In this document: positions 33,530 to 45,540 of the stretch, piece after piece | Numbering within the stretch: the first letter of the stretch is position 1 | Layout: the number at the start of each line of letters is the position of its first letter | NCBI RefSeq assembly: GCF_020360975.1 | Contig: NW_025408674.1 | Span: 2,914,001-2,978,000, forward strand | Reading direction: 5' to 3' | Origin: Hirsutella rhossiliensis | Lineage: Eukaryota; Ascomycota; Sordariomycetes; Hypocreales; Ophiocordycipitaceae | Length of the DNA: 64,000 nt | Program-made: the position numbers and the translations under genes | Notes under the pieces: model-generated | Database searches by the model: none | The model's input: the letters and a program-made list of their open reading frames with translations, nothing else | Told to the model about the DNA's origin: nothing

Positions 33530-36500
33530 TTAGTTTAAGCTACTATTAGTAGTCTATTAGTTTATTATTCTCGTTTACTAGCCTATATAGGGTCTTAAAC
33601 TTATTAAGGGCTATAGCTCCTATAAACTTATATATAGGTTCTTATATAAGGTCGAGGTACCCGCGCTACTTAATAAGAACCTCCTAGCGTATCCCTTAGC
33701 TTACCTTCCTTTAGTATATAGCCTATATCTCCTTAACCTCGAATCTATTATCCTTCTTTACTTTAATTATAAGCGGTTAAGCGTCCGCTATTTCTTATCT
33801 AGGTAGTAGGTTAAAAGAGGCTTAGTAAAAGAGGTTAATATTAATCTTATTATAGACCCCTATTAAGAGACTATCGAGCTTAACTACTTATAGGCTAACG
33901 ACCCTTTATACTATAAACTTTATATATAGCTAGTTTAGTTTCTTTTTCGGTTATACTAACCTATAGTTATAGAGGTTAAGCTATACCTTATCTCTTACTA
34001 TAAACCTATCCGCTAGCGCCTTAGTCTTATTAGCGTACCGCTCTTAATCTTACGCCGCCGCGACTATCGCGGATTAATAGTATTCTATAGTTTCTTATAG
34101 CTTTTATATAAATATAAAAGCGCGGCTCTTTAGTAATATACTACTATACTACTCCGCTACTATATTAGCGGTAAATAGGATTAAGGAGGGCGGCTTAAAG
34201 CTATATATTATAAAGAAGGGGGCTCTTTAAATAAAGGATTACGGTCTACTATTTAGCGCGAGCTAGGTAGCAGGGAGCTAGCGGTCTTAGTCCGCTTAGT
34301 TACGGGCTATAACTACCTATAAGTATACCTACGCTTCTTAGTTAACCCTCTTAGGTCCCCTATTAGTTTATAGGTAATAGGCTATACTAAGTAGCTATAT
34401 AATCTAAAGTAGCTAGTATAGGTACTATTAAAAGCGGCTAGTTTAGTTTAACCCTTTATCGCTTATAATAAAGGCTAGCTAGCTATATAAGCGGGCCTAG
34501 TATTAAAGGAAGCGCTCTATATAAGCTTCTATATCTATAGATAGTATTCGCTCTAGTACTACTAATTTACTAAGTTAGTCCTTAATTACCTATATATAGC
34601 GGTTACCGCCTTTTATAAGCGGGAGGTTTATTATAAAGTCTATTTATATATATATATAGAACCGGTCTAGTACTAAAAGCTACTTAAGTAGCCCTTTAAG
34701 CTACGCCCTCTAGATCTTTATATAGCTATAGATATTATAGTTATAGAGGAAGCAATAAACATAGTACTATAAAAGGGGCTAGTAAAAGTCCCTCGCGAGG
34801 CCTACCGCTATACCTTACTTACCTAGGTAACCTACGATACTAGAGTTATAAATAAGCTAGACTAGCCTCCCTTAGAGCTCGTTTTATTTATTTAGCTCCG
34901 GCGGTCTCCTTAGCTTCTATAGTATATAGTACGCCTAGTACCTATAGTCTCCCCCGCTAGCGTAGATGCCCTTATAGGTCGATATAGTAGTCGGCTACCT
35001 ATACCTTTAGCTTTAGCTTTAAATCTAAGCGTCGAGCGCTAGACTTTATAGCGCGGCGCACGCTCTTATAAGTACGGTCTAGAGCCGCTATCTTATCCTA
35101 TAAGCGTTAAAGGGCTATATCTTAGAATACTCTCGCCGCGTATACCCTTAAGCCGGTCTATCCCTCCTTACTAGACCGAGGTAAAGGCGCTAAGGGAAGC
35201 TTATTTAATAGTAAAGGTATAGGGGGAAGCTTATCTATTAGTACCGCGCCTTCCTCTACTAGGGAAGCTCCTATATAAGTCTATAGCGCTTCTTATAGGA
35301 TAAGCTATAGATCCTAGGCCTTAATATCTACTCTCGTTAGCCGGTCTTAATCCCTTTAAGAAAGCGCGTTTAGGACTATAGAGTCCCGCCTAGGGCGGTA
35401 CTTAATTATAAAGTTAAAGCGTAAGAGATACTCCGCTTAGTAGGCTTACCGCTCTAAGAGGTACTAGCGGGTTATAAAGTACTTAAGGTTTCTATAGTCT
35501 ATAAGAACCTTAAAGCTTTTATAGCTCTAGAGCTCCGCTTACTATCGCTTAAGGTAGCTAATAATCGCTAGTATCTCCTTATCGTAAATAGTATAATTCC
35601 GCTCTACTAAGGTTAGCTTATAAGAGTAGAACGCTACCGGTTACTTTTACCTATCTACCTCTTAAGAGAGCGTTCTTTTAAGTGCCTAGCCGCTATAGTT
35701 TACTTTAACTAACGTAGACTAGTCGAAGTCTTACTAAAGTAGTACTAGGGCTTATAAGAATAGGTCCTTAAGCGTATAGAACGCTCCTTCCTATATAGGC
35801 CCTTAATAAAAGGTAGTCTACTTCCTAGTAATCTTATTTAAGGGCATTATAATATAAGAGAAGCTTTTAATAAATATCTTATAATAGTTCGCGAACTTAA
35901 GGAAGCTCTATATACTTATTTATATAGTTAGGGCCGCTTAGTCCTAGATCGCCTAGATCTTTATAGGATCCGCCTATATACCTACGCTTATATAGATAAT
36001 AAAGCTTAGGTACTTAACCCTTTTAACCTTAAATTTATACTTATCTAGGTTAAGGTAAAGCCTATAAAGTTAAAGGCGCTCTAGGACCCTCTATACTTTC
36101 TATATATAGTCCTTATAAGAGCTACTTATATAAATAAGGATATTATCTATATATATAGAGGTAAACTTATTAAGGAAGTCGCGAAGTATATTTTTAATAT
36201 AACGCTAGAAGGTAGCGGGCGCTCTTAATAGGCCGAAGGGCGTTATAAGCTACTTAAATAAGCTATAGTATATATAGAACGCTATCTTCTACTCGTTACC
36301 CTTTAAGATCTATACTTTATAGAACGCCTATTTTATATCTAGCTTTATAAACTACTTTGCCTTTAAGAGGTTATAGAGCATATCTAAGATTAAGGGTAAG
36401 GGGTAGCGGTCTAGCCTTATAATTACGTTTAGAGCCCTATAGTTATAATAAAACTATATCCTACCCTTTAGTTTACGTATAAATAAGACCGGCGCTCTTA

Positions 36501-37400
36501 CTTTAAAGCTACTTACTTAAATAAAACCTTTATTTAAAAGGTCCCTTAGCGTCTTCTTTAGTACTAGTAGCTCTACGTATAATATACTATATAACGGTCT
36601 AAATAGTATAGGTAGTTCCTACCCCTTTTTATTAGTATAGAGTATAATCCTATAATCTACCCTTAGCTTATATAGGTTAAGCTTATCCGCTTCCTAGGAC
36701 TTAAATAATAGTAGGAGGTCGTAAAAGCGCTTTAGTATCTACTACTATAGCTTAAAGGGCGACTTTAGCTTCTTTATCTAAAGGGCCTTATTAATATCTA
36801 CTAGGCTAACTATATAGACCGCTATATTAGCCGCTGCTTAGCCTTCCTCCCGCTTTACTTATTATATAATTCTTATAAAGATAAAGGTAAGGACTTCTTA
36901 GGCTAAGTATAAAGCTTATACGCTTAGTCTTATACTTATAAAACTATTATTATAGTAGACCTACTATTATATAGGCCTAAACTATAGCTTCTTTTAGTAT
37001 AGAACTAAGTATAACTCTATATATAATAACTAAGGTTTCCTAAGGATTAAGGGAAACTCTAGTTAAGGGATTATATAGGCTACGATAAGCTTATAGTAGC
37101 CGTTAACCTTTATAGCTAGCTATATAATACCCTTAATTACTATACCCTTTATCGCGCTTAAGGCGCCCTTTACTTACCTTAGGGCGATCTTTTCTACTAG
37201 TACTTATATTTCTTATATAAGCGCCTCGTTAACTATAGTATAGTACTAGTAGCCCTTATTTATAAGAGCGGCGATAAGTAAGGAGTTATTAATTATAACC
37301 TATATTAAAGTAAGCTCCTCTTTTATATAGGCGGATAATTCTTCTTTCTCCTTTACTAGTACTAGTAATTAAGGCTCTAGAGCCCGTCTTTACTTTAGAG
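33530..37400 (-). pseudogene. Chromovirus A pol remnant with chromodomain
   Basis: On the minus strand the reverse transcriptase reads YRALNVI at 36421-36441, followed by RYPLPLI and, downstream, a Tyr-rich track leading to GVL*SIDLKG and the TAPATF-like end. RNase H and integrase follow (about 33.8-36.0 kb). The C-terminal chromodomain at 33637-33683 reads EVLIK*RGYLDLI*EP: both stops sit at the two conserved Trp positions of the VKWxGY...TWEP signature, and TGG to TAG is the RIP change. The frame closes near 33545. The protein is dead, but the family is clear. Confidence 0.85.
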
Positions 37401-38566
37401 CTACTCTTTTTCCTCTAGGCCTAAGGGCGCGGAGTCCTCTTTATTGTCTAAGGTAAAGAGCGGTTCTATCTTCGCTACTTAAACTACTATAGGCCGCTTA
37501 GCTAAAAGAAAGGGGCATTTTAATATAAAGTATATAGACGCGCTATAACGTAGGCAGCGGCCGTTAGCCTTCCTTTTCCCGATTTCCTTGCTCGTTACTT
37601 ACTTTGCCCGCTACTTAAAGAGCGGAATAGTATAGGGGGTATTTAATAATAACTTCCTACTACGTTTAGCTCGGTCTATATAGGTAGCTAATATTAAGGT
37701 ATCCCTATTAATATCGATAGTTAGCTATTCCTCTTATAAAGGGGCGGTAATCCTATTACCGCTATATAGCGTACGCTTATAAAGCTTCTAGAAACACGGC
37801 GTCTACTTATAGCCCTATACTACTTTTATTAACTAGCTTATATACTTACTATAGTTAGTAAGTATAATTATAGGGATAAGTAGCTCTTATAGGGCTAGCG
37901 TAATTAAGTTCTATAACTATATAAGCTTCGCGCCATCTTCCTATACTATAGTTCCCGCCGCTTATAAGAGTATCTCTTTAAAGTTAAGAAGGAATTCGCT
38001 AAAAGACTGCCCGTCCCTCTACCTAAGGGTCTATAGCCTATCCTATGCCTTCTCCCGCTCTTATACGTTACCGAATATATATATAAGATATTAAAAGAAG
38101 TCCTATAAGTCGCGTTTACCCTTAGGGCCGCCCTTATCCTAGAATCCGGAGATCCTCTATATCTAGGGCTCCGGTAGTATATAAAGGAGCGAATACTACG
38201 CTATATTACGATAGCCGTTTAGGCCCTATTTCTCGTCTATTATAAACTTCGTTTATAGCCGGCTAAGAAAGAAGTAAAAGGACTTAGGCTTACCGTCCTA
38301 AGTCGGCTAAGGAAGCGGCTTCTATATTATTAGTGCTACTACCGTAACCGGTGTTATAGAGGTCGTAGGGGTTAACGCTAGTCTTATAGACGGCTCCCTT
38401 AGTATAGCGAGAACCTCGTTCTTCTCGCTAGCCGTCGCGCTTTTAATCGCTTCTAAGATAGCTACGATACTTCCTATCCGCCTAGGAGGTAGCGGGGTGC
38501 TCCCTTAAGGAAGCGGCGCCCTTTCTAGGGAGATATCTATTAGGTCTATTAGTTAATAGCTTATAC
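37401..38566 (-). pseudogene. Chromovirus A gag region
   Basis: This is the first 1.1 kb of the element downstream of its 5' LTR on the minus strand, matching 61500-62681 of chromovirus C. A minus-strand frame around 38060-38300 gives APLYTTGALDIEDLRILG, plausible as part of a capsid domain, with RIP-type stops. The start of gag cannot be placed. Confidence 0.5.
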
Positions 38567-38752
38567 TATTATAGAGTAGGCAGAGGCGTATATATAGGTG
38601 CCGTCTATTAGATAATATTAATAAGCTATATAGAGCTCTTTTATATATAGCTAGCCTATATATATACGTATAGGATCTAGCCCTTTATATATAACTATAT
38701 AGCTTAGGCTATAGCCTAAGCCTATAACCTATAATAGTTAAAGACTCTTATA
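38567..38752 (-). repeat. Chromovirus A 5' LTR (186 bp)
   Basis: This is the right end of the element, the same length as the left LTR. It is followed inside the element (minus strand) by gtataagctattaac, the probable primer-binding region; I could not assign its tRNA. Confidence 0.92.
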
Positions 38753-38757
38753 AGTAT

Positions 38758-39431
38758 ATCTATAAAGATTATTAGTACTTAATATTAATAGGCCTTATTA
38801 GATAGCGGGATATTACCTTTAAAAACGCTTAGATAATATATAAGGGCGTTAAAAAGATAAATAGATTTACTAGGAATAAGGCCCGCTAAGAAGAGTATAT
38901 TATTAACATATATAACTTTCTTTATAAAGCTATTAATAAATAATAAGCTATAAGCTTTAGCCTTAGCACGATAATTAAGATCTTAATAAAAGGTATTAAG
39001 AATATAGTATACCCCTTACCTTACTTATTATCTATTTATACTAACTACTAAAGGGAACCTATTAAGGATATAAAAGATAGATATATAAAGTACTATAAAT
39101 ACCTAAATAATAAGGAGCATTTAATTAAGTTTACTACTTTAACCTTTAACCTTAGTCGCTTTATATATAAATAAAGGTATATAACTAAAGTTATTAACTT
39201 TTTAATAGACTTAAATAAAAAGGGACTTTACTAAGGAGCGTTCTTTTAAGACTATAAGGAAGGAAACTTAGTCCTTTTTAATACTTAAAAAGAGGGACGG
39301 TATACTAGACTCTATATATTCCTATAAGTATAGCGGTAGTTTCTTTATATCCTCTAAGTTCCTTATAACTTTACTTATACGCTAGTCCTTTATACCGCTT
39401 AGTAAGAAGGGTAGGAATATAGCTACTTAGC
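38758..39431 (+). other. Element D post-integrase region, middle part
   Basis: D resumes after chromovirus A. One plus-strand frame is readable over about 200 codons with RIP-type stops only (for example RDITFKNA, AISFSLSTIIKILIKGIKN, KFTTLTFNLSRFIYK, GNLVLFNT). It looks like a helical protein; I recognise no family. The TRIM at 39437 interrupts it. Confidence 0.45.
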
Positions 39432-39436
39432 CTTAA

Positions 39437-40027
39437 TATTATAAGCTAAGCTATACTATATACCTAGGCTATACCTATATATCTAACTATTAAAAGGCGT
39501 GGTTAATTAACTAGCTAAGTAGCTTAGTTAATTTATCTTCTTTTATCCTCTACCGCTATTATAATATAGTAGTCTAATTAAATAGCTACCTTATAGTAAC
39601 TAATAGTAGTATAACTACCGCTTTAGCCCTTATAAGGCTAACCTATTATAGTTAACTAAGCTATAATAAAAGGTCTTAGGTTTAAGACCTACTAATAGTA
39701 CTAGTAAGCGACGGCCTAGGCTTATAAGAGCTACTTAAAAGAGACGACCTATTTATAAGCCCTTGCCTTAAGAGGTAGGGGCCCCGCTTAGAGAGGCGGG
39801 GGAAGGAAGGTAGTATTATAGGCTAGGCTACGCTATACGCCTAGGCTACGCCTATATATTAAACTATTAATAGGCATAGTTAATTAATTAGCTAAGTAGC
39901 TTAGTTAATTCGTTTTCTTTTATCCTTTACCGCTATTATAACGTAGTAGTTTAATTAAATAGCTGCCTTATAGCAACGAATAGTAGTATAACTACTACTT
40001 TAGCCTTTATAAGGCCGATCTATTATA
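39437..40027 (+). mobile_element. TRIM 1: 591-bp miniature LTR retroelement
   Basis: Direct repeats of 214 bp (39437-39650 and 39814-40027), both starting tattata and ending ctattata, flank a 163-bp internal domain. A perfect 5-bp TSD, cttaa, lies at 39432-39436 and 40028-40032. The internal domain starts with gttaactaagct (primer-site position) and ends with a purine tract, GAGAGGCGGGGGAAGGAAGG, two to three bases before the right LTR. There is no coding capacity. An internal B-box-like GGTTTAAGACC is at 39679-39689. It keeps some TpG/CpA (for example near 39490, 39762 and 39966-39977), so it is less RIP-mutated than its host D. Confidence 0.88.
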
Positions 40028-40032
40028 CTTAA

Positions 40033-41663
40033 TAATAATCTAATACTAGGTTAAAGGTATAGTCGGGCTATACCTTAAGATAATTAAGTAGTAATACTTA
40101 AAGGTTAAAGTAATTTTAAAGTAAAGGTATAGGGTAATATAAGAAGCCCTATAAATAAATAAAATCTTATACTAAGACTAGTATTTCTTTAACCTAAATA
40201 AAAGGATAAGTATAAAAGGCTATATCGATAGGCTAATATATAGAATCTAAGCTATTATAGCGAACGAACTTAATTATATATAAGCGATATTATAAGGTAG
40301 CGGAGTTTCTTAGTAGTTTAATAGTAGAGTTTAACGACTATAAAAGATACTATTTAATTAAGGTTTAATATCTTTCGGCGGAGTCTTTTTTATAAGGATT
40401 CCTAGGTATAAATAGATTTACTAATATAACTATATTATTCTAAGAGATTAAGAAGAATAAGACCTATAAGAAGTCCTATAGGTAGTTAACCTTTAAGATA
40501 GGCCCGGTAAATAGAAACTACTACTTTAAAGAGATATAAAACTAGCTTATATAGTAAGGAGAGTAAAAAAAGAGCTAACTACGCTAGCTACCCTTATAGA
40601 GTAACCTAACTTAATCGCTTAAGCTATATATAGTTTCTTTATAAAACTCCTCCTTAAAAAGACCCTTAACTATTTAATCGTACTAATAGGAATTAAAAAT
40701 AGGCCTAGACCTTTATTACCTTAAGCGTTAACTAAATTAAGCTACTTATTTAAACTAAGTAGCCTTTCCTTAAGTAACCTTAAGATAGGATCCCTACCTT
40801 AAAATCTATAAAGAAGAGAGCTAAGCGCCCTTACTAGTCCCTTTATCTATATAGAAATAATGCTTTTATTTTCCCCCTTAAATATATAGCTAATTAAGCC
40901 TACTCCTTACTTACTATTAACGACCCTTTTAAATATATAAAGGAGCGAAAGACTTATAACTATACCCTTACTAATAGCCTAATAAGAAGCTAGTAAGGAG
41001 AAAAGGTAGATAGCGTAGCTACTAACTCGCTCTAAGACTCTAAAATTACTAGGCGCTTATTTAATTACCTTACGGCTAAAGACTTTAGTAATACTTATAG
41101 CGCGCTCCGTTACTCCTTAGAGATAAAGTATAGTAATAGCCTTTCTAGCTATAGTCCTTATAAGGTTTATACCTAGCTTTAAACCCTCTTAGGTTAAAGG
41201 AGTTTAAAACCTAGGAATATATTAGAACTACTACTAGGATATTAATAACTATAATTCTATATATTTATATAGGACTATTAGTAACGTAATAATAATTAGT
41301 CTATAAGACTCTATAGCTTATTTAATCTAGCTATACCTAAAGCTATAGACTAGTAAAGACGCTAACTACTTTATTTCCCTAACGCCTCTAAGAATAATAA
41401 GCGTAAATACTTAGGAGCGTATATAAGGGGTAGTAGATAATTATTTAAAGAAGGAAGTACGCGAGTAAAGATAGGAAAGAGCTAAATAAGTAGCTAATAA
41501 GTAAAGGGAGGAATAAATAATATAAAGGGAAGGGATTATAGTAAAGGAGAAAAGTTCTATTAATAGTTTATTTACTTACTTATATACTTAGGAAGAGAGC
41601 CTTACCTATTATTATCGCGCCCTTTCTATTAGTATCTTAGGTCGGAAAGTTACTAAGGAGGAG
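40033..41663 (+). other. Element D post-integrase region, right part
   Basis: The last 1.6 kb of D before its 3' LTR. Plus-strand frames are readable in parts but contain many RIP-type stops, and I recognise no domain. The purine tract AAGGAGGAG at 41655-41663 is the likely polypurine primer of the 3' LTR. Confidence 0.4.
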
Positions 41664-42038
41664 TTTAATAGGTAAGATCGTACCCTTATAAATATTAGCC
41701 TATTAAAAGGATAAGACCCTTAGTACTCCTTATCTAACTTACTTTTAAGTATACTTAAAGGCTTTATAAAGACCTTAATTATTTAATAAGGTATCTTTTT
41801 TAATTACGGTTAATTTAAATTTTTATTTTTCCCCTTTAAAGTAAAGGCTACTAGTTATATAACTCTAGTAAAGATAAAGAGGTATAAAGTAAAGAAATCT
41901 CTAAGACTTATATTTATAACCTAAGACCCTTAGAGCTATATATAAGACTAATAATTAAATAATTATATAGTTAATTACTTTACTAATCCTTAGCTATATA
42001 CTGTACGTGCTTTAAGTATATACCCTTATCCCTATTAA
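41664..42038 (+). repeat. Element D 3' LTR
   Basis: It pairs with 21237-21608. It is followed by actat (42039-42043) and the remaining 99 bases of the interrupted copia LTR (42044-42142). Confidence 0.85.
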
Positions 42039-42142
42039 ACTATATTATAAAGCCTCTTTTTACTAGCTTATTTTCTAGAGCCTCCTTATACTTATTTATT
42101 TTTTATAATAGTAAAATAAGAGTATAAAGGTATATTCTTATA

Positions 42143-43357
42143 ATAGTAAAAAAGCTTTTAAAGTAGTAAGAGAAGTAGTCCTTATACCTTAAGGAGCTAC
42201 CTATTAAATTAGCCGACCTTCCTACTAGCTAAACTAAGCTAGTAGCCTAGAGTATCCCTAACCTTTTAGAGACCCTTATCCTTAATATCTTTACTATAAA
42301 AGCTAAAACCTTTAGTAGGATCGATATCCTAGGGCAGCTTAAGTAGCTAGGTACCTTAGGCTTAACGTAAAAGGTATAATCTATTATCTTTATAGTCCTT
42401 TTAAAAGCTATAAGGGCTAAATACTAAAAGAAAAGCCTTTATATAATAGGTCTATAGATTTAAGTTAAGGCCTATAAGAAATATACTATATATATATAGT
42501 ACTATAGGTACCTTTCCTTTAGCTATAACCCTTAGACTTACTAGTAGCTTATTAAGTATACCTTTTACTTAGAAAAGTATTTAACTAAGGACTATAACTA
42601 CCTTAGCTATAAAGCTAGCTAAGGCTACTCTTACTTTAAGGTTTAATACTATAACTATAAAAAAGAGTACTTTATAACTAATAAGGTATAATATAGAGTT
42701 TATAAAGGAATAACTAATACTTAATAGCCTTAGCCCCCTTATACTTATAAGGCCTTTAAAGGCCCTTAGGCCCCTTAAGCTTAACTATAACCTTATTAGT
42801 ATTATATAGTATAATACTAATAGGTAGGAAATAGCTAACTTATTAATCTTAAAGTAAGCCCTAGAAATAAAAGTAGACCTTATCTTATTATAAGAGCTTT
42901 ACTTTTATAAGATCGATAATAGCTATATCCCTATATAATATTTAGCCTATAACGATATAACCCCTATCCCTTCTATTAACTTTAATAAGCTCGCTAAGAG
43001 GCCTAAGTTTATAGCTTATAAGAGGAAGGAAGCTTAGATAAAAGCTAGCCTTAGCTTTAACCTTATTTACGATCTTAATATATAGGCTATAAGGGTAAAA
43101 GGCATTAAACCGTTTACCTTTATTAACCTATATAATAAAAAAGAAGTTAAAAGGGCCTTAGCTAGCTAAGGCGAGTAAGGGCCCTTTATAATAAAAAGGC
43201 TACTATTAATAGCTTAGCTCTTATAATAGCCCTTTTTATTAGTAAAGGACTTTAACTTATACTACCCTTAGTAGAACTTATTTATAGAACCCTTTAAGGC
43301 CTATAAAGTAAAAGCCCTTATTAGCTAGCTCGACTACTATAAGGCTTCCTTACTAAT
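42143..43357 (+). mobile_element. LINE F, left segment: ORF1 end and endonuclease start
   Basis: This is a second non-LTR element, in plus orientation. The frame around 42580-42720 is rich in spaced Tyr (DYNYLSYKAS, YYNYKKEYFITNK), the expected state of Cys/His zinc knuckles at the end of ORF1. At 43242-43277 it reads VKDFNLYYP**N, the GDFNxHHPWW endonuclease motif with His to Tyr and Trp to stop. A plus-strand copia is inserted shortly after, at 43358, and the element resumes at 51180. Where its 5' end lies is unclear, because its left neighbour is the minus-strand copia. Confidence 0.75.
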
Positions 43358-44054
43358 TATAAGAATATACCCTTATATTCTTATTTTACTATTATAAAGG
43401 AATAATAAGTATAGGGAGGCTCTTTAAAATAAGCTAGTAAAAGGAGGCTCTATAATATAGTTTAAGGGAATAACCCTTAAAAATAAAAGACCTTTACTAG
43501 ATATCTATACCTTCGTTTAGTAAAAGTAGGTTAAGATAAGCTTATTTTAATAAATAAAAATATATATAAATTATATAAGTTAATTCTAAGTAAAACGGAT
43601 ACCCTATTACTTATTTTAGCCTAGCCGTTTTAAAGATATCCGCGATATAATTATAGGTAGGGCATAGAATATTTTAGTTAAATCTACTACTTATAGTAAA
43701 ACCTATAGTCTTACGTTAACTATTACGCTATAAATAGACTACTTACTAAGTTAGGAAGACTTACTATAGATAGGGCTTTTTAAGTACTATAGATTATACT
43801 AAAAAGCTAACTAATTAGTTTACTAGTAAGCGAGTAATAGTCTATAAAAGATAAAGGATTTCCTTAGGAGTAGTAAATAAAATAAGTAAGTTTATAAGTA
43901 TCTTTTATAACGCTATTCTTTTAATATATTATTTAGCCCCTTATATACTTATTATAAATTCTAAACGAAATCCTACCTTATACTCTATTACCTAATCCTT
44001 CTACTTATATTATCTATTTCTTAATTATACCCTTATTACTTCTACCTTTTTATA
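43358..44054 (+). repeat. Copia 5' LTR (697 bp)
   Basis: Starts tataagaata, ends tttttata. It pairs with 50478-51174. The next bases, ggttataagcctagc, are the primer-binding site. Confidence 0.92.
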
Positions 44055-44069
44055 GGTTATAAGCCTAGC

Positions 44070-45540
44070 TTCTCTATAAGTTAGGTAATAAATTTAAGAA
44101 ATTCCTTAAAATACTAATACTAATTATAAGACCTCGAATTCTTAAAAATAAGCTTAAGGGAAAAGTTTAAATTTACTAAACTTAAGGGTAGTTCTAACTA
44201 TACCTTCTAGGCTATTTAAATATAAGGTCTTTTAAATTAAAGATAAGCTTTCTATTACTATATAGTAAGAAACTTACTTAAAGATAAAAGAAGTACTTAC
44301 TTTAATTTCTTTTTATATTAAAAACGATCCTTTAATATAAATAAAGTATATAACAAATACTAAAGAGGCATAGGATAAGTTAAAAAATATATATAACCTT
44401 ATTTCCTTTACTTTAAATTACCTACTTATAAAAGAGCTTTTTATTAATTTAGTAAGGGATTTTAAATCCTTAGATAGCTACCTAAATAAGGTAAAAGAGG
44501 TATTTAAGGAGCTAAAGGCATAGAATATTATAATTCTAAAAGTAGTTATTATAGCTTAGATTTTAAATATCCTTTTAAGCTTGTTTTCTAGCTATATAGC
44601 TAATATAATAAATATTACGAAGACTATTATACTACGTAGGTAAAAGTAGAACGCGCTTTAATAGGTACGCTATAAATAATATATATCTAATAACCGCGTC
44701 TTTTAATATACCCCTTTAAGGATCGCGGCTCTGCTAAGAGCCCTAGACTATATAGCCTAAGACGTAGGAGTTAAATACTAAGCGCTATATTAATAACCTA
44801 AGGAAATCTAAGAGAGGTAGTTATCTATAAGGGATTAAACCCTATACCGCGTATAGTTACTAAACGTTATAAGGGTAGTATACTATCCCCTCCTAGGCTT
44901 ATAACTATTATAAAGACTATTATATTATATAGGTAAAAGTAAAACGCGCTCCGATAAGTACGCTATAAATAATATATATTTAATAACTATGTCTTTTAAT
45001 AATAAAAGCTTTTTAAAATAGCTTAGAAGCTTTTAATTTAAAGTCTCTCTCTAGTAGTTTTATAAACGGATTTAAGTAGACTAAGCCTTTAAAAAATCCC
45101 CTTAAGTAGGCTTTCTTTACTAAGAAGCCCTAGAAAAAAAATTATATTATAATATACTTACTATAAGAAGAAAGGGCGTTTAGTTAAAGAGTACTATTAT
45201 CTTTACCTAGAAAAGGCCCTTAAAAGCTATTCTAAAAATTTAAAAAATTAAAATAAAAGAATACCTTTTAAGAGGCCTAGAAAACCTTTTATAGAAGGAA
45301 ATCCTATTAAATTAAACTCTTACGTCGATAAGAAGAAGAAAAAACCCTCTTTATTATATATATTAGAAGTAAAAGAAATTAAAAATCGATAATTAAACGG
45401 ATAAAGAACCGGAAATCGATATTTCTATTCTTCCTCTTACCTTTAAAGGTTATAAAAGCTTTAAAGAAGAAGTAAAGGTATATATCTCTTTAAATATCCT
45501 TAAAAAAGCTATATTTAATAATAGGTAAATAGGACCTTTA
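44070..45540 (+). pseudogene. Copia gag region, split by TRIM 2
   Basis: This is the region between the primer-binding site and protease. Plus-strand frames are helical and Lys/Glu-rich, interrupted by RIP stops and by TRIM 2 at 44613-45001. It matches the reverse complement of about 19.6-20.6 kb in the minus-strand copia. It is assigned by position and by that match. Confidence 0.55.
44613..45001 (-). mobile_element. TRIM 2: 389-bp miniature LTR retroelement
   Basis: Direct repeats of 96 bp (44613-44708 and 44906-45001) have ends tatta...taata and flank a 197-bp internal domain. A perfect TSD, ataaa, lies at 44608-44612 and 45002-45006, inside copia gag. Orientation is set by a primer-site-like gttataagcctag on the minus strand just inside the right LTR (resembling the copia primer site here) and by the purine run AAAGGGG next to the left LTR. 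On the minus strand a B-box-like GGTTTAATCC (44832-44841) and an A-box-like AAGCCTAGGAGG follow the primer site. It has no coding capacity. Confidence 0.85.

Larger units (their letters stand above)
31733..38752 (-). mobile_element. Chromovirus A (Ty3/gypsy with chromodomain), minus strand
   Basis: This is a 7020-bp complete element in D. It has 186-bp LTRs at both ends (tattatag...ctcttata) and a TSD agtac/agtat (31728-31732, 38753-38757) differing by one C/T. Minus-strand order: 5' LTR, gag (about 37.5-38.5 kb), protease, reverse transcriptase (YRALN at 36421-36441), RNase H, integrase, and a chromodomain at its end (33637-33683). A PPT-like AAGGGAGGGCAT precedes the 3' LTR. About 1.5 kb between the pol end and the 3' LTR is unusual. 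Chromodomain integrases are known to steer insertion to H3K9-methylated chromatin, which fits the address. Confidence 0.92.
21237..42038 (+). mobile_element. Element D: very large Ty3/gypsy element with nested insertions
   Basis: This is an LTR retrotransposon inserted in the copia LTR, with actat on both sides (21232-21236 and 42039-42043). LTRs are about 372 bp (21237-21608) and 375 bp (41664-42038). A purine tract, AAGGAGGAG, precedes the right LTR, which with the domain order sets plus orientation. Gag, RNase H and integrase remnants identify it as Ty3/gypsy. Nested inside are a copia solo LTR (24889-25582), a 450-bp repeat (27865-28312), chromovirus A (31733-38752) and a TRIM (39437-40027). 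After removing these, about 12 kb remains, roughly twice a normal gypsy element. LTR termini are not clearly TA...TA, so the ends may be off by a few bases. Confidence 0.8.
15485..42142 (-). mobile_element. Ty1/copia element, minus strand, split by element D
   Basis: This is a copia element read right to left. Its 3' LTR is 15485-16171, its internal region 16172-20641, and its 5' LTR 20642-21236 plus 42044-42142 once the D insertion and one TSD copy are removed (687 and about 694 bp). The LTRs start and end TATAAG...CTTATA, the RIP form of TG...CA. PPT-like AAAGGAGGC (minus strand) abuts the 3' LTR, and a half-tRNA primer-binding site abuts the 5' LTR. Internal sequence mirrors the plus-strand copia at 43358-51174 without its nested insertions. 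The outer flanks (gttat and atagt) do not form a clear TSD, so a later rearrangement is possible. Confidence 0.85.

Noticed and set aside
15480..42147. A target-site duplication for the minus-strand copia
   Set aside because: The flanks gttat and atagt do not match even allowing for C/T and G/A change, so no TSD is claimed.
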